From JALYXI01 sp963795835 (GTDB taxonomy: Bacteria; Acidobacteriota; Terriglobia; Bryobacterales; Bryobacteraceae): a DNA stretch of 64,000 nt. The notes beneath the pieces are model-generated. The model was not told the DNA's origin. It saw nothing but the letters and a program-made list of their open reading frames with translations, and made no database searches. A program made the position numbers and the translations under genes. The DNA lies in NCBI GenBank assembly GCA_963795835.1, contig CAWCJC010000010.1:1-64000 (forward strand). Reading direction: 5' to 3'. Shown here in pieces: positions 58,992-64,000 of the stretch; position 1 is the stretch's first letter; every line of letters begins with the position of its first letter.

Positions 58992-59120
58992 CAAGTTGTC
59001 TCCAAGGAGATCTTTATCAACAAGCATCGTGCCTTGTTCGTACCGCTCTATTGAACGTTCGAACTTCTCCGGCGCGCGGCAGCGTTGACTCGCCATCGCG
59101 CGGGCATTCAGTATCACCAA

Positions 59121-61847
59121 TCAGGACACCGGCTGCCGGATGGCCTCATTTACTTTTTCCATCAGGCGGCCGGACGTGTAGGGCTTCTGCAGGAATGAAC
59201 TTAAGCTTTGCGAGCTAAATCGTCGGAGTACCTCGCCCTCGTTGTAGCCGCTGCAAATAAGAATTGGCACGGCTGAGTCGTGCTCTCGGATTAGGCGGAA
59301 AGCAGCTTCTCCGCCCATTACCGGCATCATCACATCCAGAATGACCAGGTCGAAAGCACCATGGTGTGACCGGAACAGATCTACCGCTTCCTGTCCGTTC
59401 GAAGCGAGTATAACCTGGTGACCGCTTTTCTCGAGCGTCTGGGCGGCGACCTTGCGGACGATCTCCTCGTCGTCAACCAACAGGATCTTCTTGCCGGCTT
59501 CGGTTTCGCCGGGTCCGGAGAGCTCGAACTCAGCACCGGCGACGTGGGCTAGTGGAAACAGAACCTTAAACGAAGTGCCCTTCCCGAGCCTGCTCGCCAC
59601 ACTCAGAAAACCTTTGTGCCCCCGTACGATGCCGGAGACGGCGGCCAATCCTAAGCCGCGCCCCGTAAACTTCGTCGTGAAAAAGGGGTCGAACATCCTT
59701 TCTTGGGTGGTCTTGTCCATCCCCTTGCCGGTGTCCGTCACTTCCAAGAGAACAAAGACGCCCGTCTCAGCTCCACTTGAACCGAAGCCGGCCAGAGGCA
59801 GTTTGTCAGAGTCCACGGTAGTCGTTCGAATCGTAATCAGGCCAGGAGCGCCTTCCATAGCTTCACTCGCATTAATGATCAGGTTCATCACTACTTGTTG
59901 GAGTTGACCGGGATCGCCTTCCACAAAGCAATCGGGGTCGAGTTCGAGCTTGATCTCCACGTTCTTCTCCATGGATGGCTGAACTAAGCGGAGTATCTCG
60001 CGCACCAGCACGGATAAGTCTGTCTGGCTTACCTGAAACCGGCCCTTTCCAGCAAAAGCGAGCATCTGCTGGGTAAGGTCTGCTGCGCGCTCGGCCGCGA
60101 GTACGATATCCTCCGCCACCGGGCGGTCTTCCTGACCAACCGATTCGCTCAAAAGACTGGCATTCCCAAGTATTCCGGTGAGTAAGTTATTAAAATCATG
60201 GGCTATGCCCCCCGCCATCACGCCGAGGCTTTCAAGCTTGGCTGTTTGCCTGAGCTCCTCTTCCGCTTTGCGGGCCAGAGTCACGTCCCTGGTAATACAG
60301 AGCACTCGATCCACGTTCCCCGCGCTACCGATAAGAGGAGCAAGGGAAACGTCGATCAACATGGCGGTTCCCGAAGCTTGCTTGATGGAAGCGCTAAACT
60401 GAGTCGCCGAACCGGACACTGCGGTGGCGAATGCGTCCAGAGCATTAGCCTGGTCCCGCTCGCGCCACAGATGGTTCCATGTAACAAGGCCGGGGTTTGT
60501 GCCCAGCTGCCGGCGCAGAGCCCTGGCTTTGTCGTTGAGGGGCATGGAATTGCCCTCCAGGTCGAGAACCTCAATACCATCAGGACTGCTTTCGATGACT
60601 CCGCGCGCCAGTTCCTCGCTTGCCTTTAGGATCTCGCCGGCGTGCTTCTGTTCGTCGATATTGGTGTTCGTTCCGAACCAACGGGTAATTTCGCCAGATT
60701 CGTTGCGAACAGGATTTACAAGCGTTAAAAACCATCGATAACTGCGATCCGCGCCGAGAAGAAGAAACTCCATCTCAAAAGGACTACCGCTGCTCAGAGC
60801 CGAGTTCCAGCGTTCGAGAACCTTCGGCAACACATCCGGATGATGGACAGACTGCCAGCCCCAACCCTCCATCTCCTCGGGGGTTCTGCCGGTGTATTCA
60901 AACCACCGCTGGTTGTACCAGAAAATGCTGCCATCGCGGTGAGCCATCCACGCCAAATTTGGGATATTGTCGGCCATTGCGCGGAAACGGTTCTCGCTTT
61001 CGCGCAAGGCCAGTTCTGCTGCCTTCTGCGCTGTGGTTTCGCGAAAGTAAATCGAAATACCGCCATTTTCAATCGGATAGGCCTTAACGGAAAACCATCG
61101 CTGCCAAGGTTCGTATAAAAGCTCGAACTCGGTGGGAAGCCGGTCGTCCATGGCGCGCCGGTAATTCTGCTCGATGATCGTACCCGCGGCGGGCGCGAAA
61201 ATATCCCAGAACATCTTGCCGATTAGCTCGTTGCCGTTCGCCCCCAGCAACTGTTCACCCGCGGCGTTTATATACGTGAACTCCCAAGCTGAATTGAGGG
61301 CAATAAACCCGTCGGTAATGCTCTGCAGCAACGTCTGCAAACGTCGTTCACCAAGAACCCGCGCGGTCGTCTCGACGACGGTGACCAGGATACCGCCCAC
61401 CTGTCCCGACTCATCCCGGATCGGGCTGTAGGAAAAGGTGAAGTAGCAGTCCTCTAGATATCCGTGTCTTTCGAGAGGCAAAAGCCAGTCTTCGGCGCCG
61501 CAGGGAATGCCCCTACGCACATCGGCGAACATGGGCCCAATAATGTCCCAGCTCTCTGCAAACGTGTCTCTCGTACTCCCGCCCAAAGCTTGCGGGTGCT
61601 TCGTAGTGCCAAGAATGGGCCGGTAGCCGTCATTGTAGAACTGGGTATATTGCTCCCCCCAGGCGATGTACATGGGGAACTTGGATTCCAGGACGACACT
61701 TACGGCGGTTTTGAGGCTTTGGGGCCAGCTGTCCACGGGGCCGACCGGTGTTTGTGACCAATCCAGCGAGCGCATGAGCGTCCCCATTTCGCCACCGCCC
61801 AGGAGGCACTTGGCGGGGTCAACGAAATCTGCTGTTTCGTGTCTCAC
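59121..61847 (-). CDS. hybrid sensor histidine kinase with PAS domains and receiver
   Basis: A 908-residue cytoplasmic protein. It begins with a GAF/PAS-like input (LDWSQTPVGPVDSWPQSLKT, FPMYIAWGEQYTQFYNDGYR), then several PAS domains (ITDGFIALNSAWEFTYINAA, NIPNLAWMAHRDGSIFWYNQ, VIESSPDGIEVLDLEGNSM). The kinase core has the His in GIAHDFNNLLTGILGNAS, N box NLIINASEAME, and GRGLGLAAV. A C-terminal receiver has DLVILDVMMPVMGG (Asp) and LQKPY (Lys). No separate regulator is adjacent. The start is GTG 61847, 103 bases after serS. Confidence 0.9.
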   Translation of the reverse strand: MRHETADFVDPAKCLLGGGEMGTLMRSLDWSQTPVGPVDSWPQSLKTAVSVVLESKFPMYIAWGEQYTQFYNDGYRPILGTTKHPQALGGSTRDTFAESWDIIGPMFADVRRGIPCGAEDWLLPLERHGYLEDCYFTFSYSPIRDESGQVGGILVTVVETTARVLGERRLQTLLQSITDGFIALNSAWEFTYINAAGEQLLGANGNELIGKMFWDIFAPAAGTIIEQNYRRAMDDRLPTEFELLYEPWQRWFSVKAYPIENGGISIYFRETTAQKAAELALRESENRFRAMADNIPNLAWMAHRDGSIFWYNQRWFEYTGRTPEEMEGWGWQSVHHPDVLPKVLERWNSALSSGSPFEMEFLLLGADRSYRWFLTLVNPVRNESGEITRWFGTNTNIDEQKHAGEILKASEELARGVIESSPDGIEVLDLEGNSMPLNDKARALRRQLGTNPGLVTWNHLWRERDQANALDAFATAVSGSATQFSASIKQASGTAMLIDVSLAPLIGSAGNVDRVLCITRDVTLARKAEEELRQTAKLESLGVMAGGIAHDFNNLLTGILGNASLLSESVGQEDRPVAEDIVLAAERAADLTQQMLAFAGKGRFQVSQTDLSVLVREILRLVQPSMEKNVEIKLELDPDCFVEGDPGQLQQVVMNLIINASEAMEGAPGLITIRTTTVDSDKLPLAGFGSSGAETGVFVLLEVTDTGKGMDKTTQERMFDPFFTTKFTGRGLGLAAVSGIVRGHKGFLSVASRLGKGTSFKVLFPLAHVAGAEFELSGPGETEAGKKILLVDDEEIVRKVAAQTLEKSGHQVILASNGQEAVDLFRSHHGAFDLVILDVMMPVMGGEAAFRLIREHDSAVPILICSGYNEGEVLRRFSSQSLSSFLQKPYTSGRLMEKVNEAIRQPVS

Positions 61848-61950
61848 AGGAGTGCCGAACGTGTCCCTGAGTGGTACATGTCACGTTGTCGTACCAGCTT
61901 ACCAGCGCAAGCCCCCGAGTTGATGTAGGGCGACGAAGGCGGAGGCCTAC

Positions 61951-63231
61951 TTATTGCGGCGGGGCAAGGATTTCAGTACCCATATAGGGTTGAAGGGCTT
62001 TGGGAATTCGAACGCTGCCGTCTTTTTGTTGATAATTCTCCAGGATTGCGACCCAGGTGCGGCCAACCGCCAAACCGCTCCCATTGATCGTGTGAAGATG
62101 CTCGGATTTCTTAGCCGCGGGCGACTTATAGCGAATATTTGCGCGCCTCGCCTGGAAGGCTTCGAAGTTCGTGCAACTGGAAATTTCCTTGTAAGCATTC
62201 TGGCCGGGAAGCCAGACTTCAATATCGTGTGTCTTCGAAGAGGAGAAGCCCATGTCGCCTGTGCAGAGAACCACCGTACGGTAAGGCAGGCCTAAGCGTT
62301 CAAGAATGTCTTCCGCATCCCGCGTCAGCTGGTCGTGTTGGTGGTTGCTTTGTTCCGGTGTGGTGAACTTCACCAGCTCTACTTTTTGAAACTGGTGCTG
62401 CCGGATAATGCCCCGCACGTCGCGCCCGTAGGAACCGGCCTCGCTGCGGAAGCAGGAAGTCGCGGCGCAGTAGGAGAGGGGAAGCTTCTGGGCATCCAGC
62501 GTTTCCTCGCGGTAATAGTTGGTGACAGGCACTTCCGCCGTGGGAATCAGCCAGTAATCGGACTGCTCCAGCTTAAAAAGATCTTCGCCGAACTTGGGAA
62601 GATTGCCGGTTCCGTAGAGGCTGGCGGAGTTAACAATAAAGGGCGGCAGCATCTCAACATAACCATGTTCGCGGGTGTGGATGTCCAACATGAAGTTGGT
62701 CAGCGCGCGTTCCAGCCGCGCTCCCAGGCCCAGATAAAAGGCGAATCTTGCGCCCGTCACTTTGGCCGCGCGTTCGAAATCCAGGATGCCGAGCGCGGGT
62801 CCCAAGTCCCAGTGGGATTGCGGAACGAAGTCGAATTCCGGCGTTGTACCGGAGCGGCGGAGCTCCACGTTATCGTTCGCATCTTTCCCTACAGGAACGG
62901 TTTCCTGCGGCAGGTTCGGAATCCCCGCAAGCTGTTGGCGAAAGTCGTCCTCGAGCGTCGTTGCTTCTTTATCGAGAGTAGCGATTCGTTCCCCCATGGC
63001 ACGGACCGCGGCTTGGGCTTCGGTCGTATCCTGGCCTTCCTTCCGCTTCGCCGCAATTTGCTGGGTGGCCGCGTTGCGCTGCGCTTTCAGCTCTTCAGCC
63101 TCTTGAATCGCGGCGCGGCGGCGTGCATCCAGCGCGCGAAATTGCTCGACGGGAAGATGATAGTTTCCGCGAGTCGCCAGGCGCGCGGCTATGTTATCCA
63201 ACTGGGCGCGGAACGCCCCTACATCGTACAT
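61951..63231 (-). CDS. serS: seryl-tRNA synthetase
   Basis: A 426-residue class II aminoacyl-tRNA synthetase that charges tRNA-Ser. The N-terminal coiled-coil arm (RRAAIQEAEELKAQRNAATQ) binds the tRNA. Class II motif 2 lies in TSCFRSEAGSYGRDVRGIIR, followed by QHQFQKVELVKF; motif 3 is in GSGLAVGRTWVAILENYQ. The length is standard. A 43-residue zinc-ribbon-like gene begins 171 bases upstream and ends 39 bases before it, in the same direction. Confidence 0.97.
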   Translation of the reverse strand: MYDVGAFRAQLDNIAARLATRGNYHLPVEQFRALDARRRAAIQEAEELKAQRNAATQQIAAKRKEGQDTTEAQAAVRAMGERIATLDKEATTLEDDFRQQLAGIPNLPQETVPVGKDANDNVELRRSGTTPEFDFVPQSHWDLGPALGILDFERAAKVTGARFAFYLGLGARLERALTNFMLDIHTREHGYVEMLPPFIVNSASLYGTGNLPKFGEDLFKLEQSDYWLIPTAEVPVTNYYREETLDAQKLPLSYCAATSCFRSEAGSYGRDVRGIIRQHQFQKVELVKFTTPEQSNHQHDQLTRDAEDILERLGLPYRTVVLCTGDMGFSSSKTHDIEVWLPGQNAYKEISSCTNFEAFQARRANIRYKSPAAKKSEHLHTINGSGLAVGRTWVAILENYQQKDGSVRIPKALQPYMGTEILAPPQ

Positions 63232-63270
63232 AGGGACTATGCTAGCAAGCGCGATTTCTTGATCAGCCGC

Positions 63271-63402
63271 TTACTCTTCTTCGTCGTCGGCGGGGACCGG
63301 TTCCAAGTCTTCGGCTTCGAAGATCTGGCGGCATTCCAGGCATTCCAGATAATCGACACCGTCTCTGCGGGCAATCATTTCGGTACGGGAGTGGTCGCAC
63401 AT
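63271..63402 (-). CDS. 43-residue zinc-ribbon-like protein upstream of serS
   Basis: From ATG 63402 to TAA 63271: MCDHSRTEMIARRDGVDYLE, then CLECRQIFEAEDLEPVP and an acidic tail. The N-terminal CDH and the later CLEC could bind a zinc ion. The acidic C terminus (DDEEE) is marked. It is too short for typical ORF callers but codon use and motif order look genuine. It is probably co-transcribed with serS; function is unknown. Confidence 0.65.
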   Translation of the reverse strand: MCDHSRTEMIARRDGVDYLECLECRQIFEAEDLEPVPADDEEE

Positions 63403-63466
63403 AACGCGGTAATCGTTTCTATTTTAATGAACCGGAGTGCTGTGTCAAGCGGCTAAAATTGGGGCA

Positions 63467-64000
63467 ATGCCCTTTCCCATTCATCGTCCGCGAAGGTTGC
63501 GCGCGTCTTTGCAGATGCGAGCACTGGTGCGGGAGACGCACCTGGAACCTTCGCAAATGGTGTTGCCGCTTTTTGTATGCCCGGGCGAGGGCTTGAAGCG
63601 CGAGATCGGCAGCATGCCGGGGAATTACCAGATGTCGGTTGACCACTTGGTGCGCGAGTGCGAAGAGGTGCAAGCGCTCGGTTTAGGCGGCATCATCCTC
63701 TTCGGGCTCCCGGAATCGAAAGACGAGTTAGCCTCGGGCGCTTATGCCGATGACGGAATAGTGCAGCGCGCGGTACGCGCCGTAAAAGCCGCAATCCCCA
63801 ATCTGCTGGTGATGACAGACGTTTGCAACTGCGAATACACGAACCATGGTCATTGCGGGCTGGTGGTGGGCGAGGAAGTGGATAATGACGCGACGCTCGA
63901 GTGGCTGTCGCGCGCGGCGGTAAGTCATGCGAAAGCAGGCGCCGACGTTGTGGCTCCCTCCGATATGATGGACGGCCGCGTAGGGGCAATTCGAACCGCG
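63467..64000 (+). CDS. hemB: delta-aminolevulinic acid dehydratase (HemB), N-terminal part
   Basis: The first 178 residues of porphobilinogen synthase, which condenses two 5-aminolevulinate molecules in haem synthesis; the window ends within the gene. Visible are RRLRASLQMRALVRETHL, VLPLFVCPGEG, SMPGNYQMSVD, the metal-site DVCNCEYTNHGHCG (three zinc cysteines), and AGADVVAPSDMMDGRVGAIR. It starts at ATG 63467. It is divergent from the zinc-ribbon/serS pair. Confidence 0.95.
   Translation, partial: MPFPIHRPRRLRASLQMRALVRETHLEPSQMVLPLFVCPGEGLKREIGSMPGNYQMSVDHLVRECEEVQALGLGGIILFGLPESKDELASGAYADDGIVQRAVRAVKAAIPNLLVMTDVCNCEYTNHGHCGLVVGEEVDNDATLEWLSRAAVSHAKAGADVVAPSDMMDGRVGAIRTA

Overview
The window looks like a chromosomal segment of an Acidobacteriota member close to Bryobacterales/Solibacter. 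This rests on gene content alone: three very large Oar-type TonB-dependent receptors with an N-terminal carboxypeptidase-regulatory-like fold, a DUF1552 plus DUF1592-type cytochrome pair, an alternative complex III joined to an A2-type (YSHPAV) cytochrome c oxidase, many TTG/GTG starts, and moderately high GC. No rRNA, tRNA or CRISPR array was seen, and no gene-free stretch clearly exceeds 300 bases.

Layout. 42-9306 (minus) is a tightly packed six-gene run: NIF3-like protein, serine hydrolase, small secreted protein, DUF1592-family cytochrome, DUF1552 protein and a TonB receptor. A polysaccharide-lyase-like gene diverges from it. 10234-14398 holds a second TonB receptor and, just upstream of it, a 605-bp inverted-repeat element carrying a small membrane ORF and an IS1-like transposase remnant. 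14518-22144 has a double-VOC protein, a stand-alone ATP-dependent DNA ligase, a DUF6807 protein, and a GMC oxidoreductase/SDR/glycosidase operon. 22301-29541 has a Pal-like lipoprotein and two paralogous histidine kinase/response regulator pairs flanking an HtrA protease.

29839-45711 is the energy core. An MscS channel and a Crp/Fnr regulator diverge from a 13-gene plus-strand respiratory run: a small DUF542/DUF1858-like gene, actABCDEF, a membrane protein, then coxB, coxA, coxC and coxD. A perfect GTGA-N6-TCAC palindrome sits between the regulator and the run. In this family the complex oxidises menaquinol and passes electrons through haem subunits to the oxidase. A second MscS and a DUF2254 protein follow. 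45844-64000 has a phospholipase-C-like protein, a Ca2+/H+ exchanger, a third TonB receptor, an MGT-type glycosyltransferase, a BNR-propeller protein, a ClC channel, a TPR protein, a hybrid sensor kinase, serS with a 43-codon zinc-ribbon gene, and the start of hemB.

Caution on quality: nine reading-frame breaks were found in six genes (glycosidase, second sensor kinase with four, DUF542-like gene, actB, third TonB receptor, glycosyltransferase). Every one is a net +1 insertion and at least five can be explained by an extra A/T in a short A/T run. This points to insertion-type sequence error rather than six independent pseudogenes. One further gene (BNR propeller) has an in-frame TGA.
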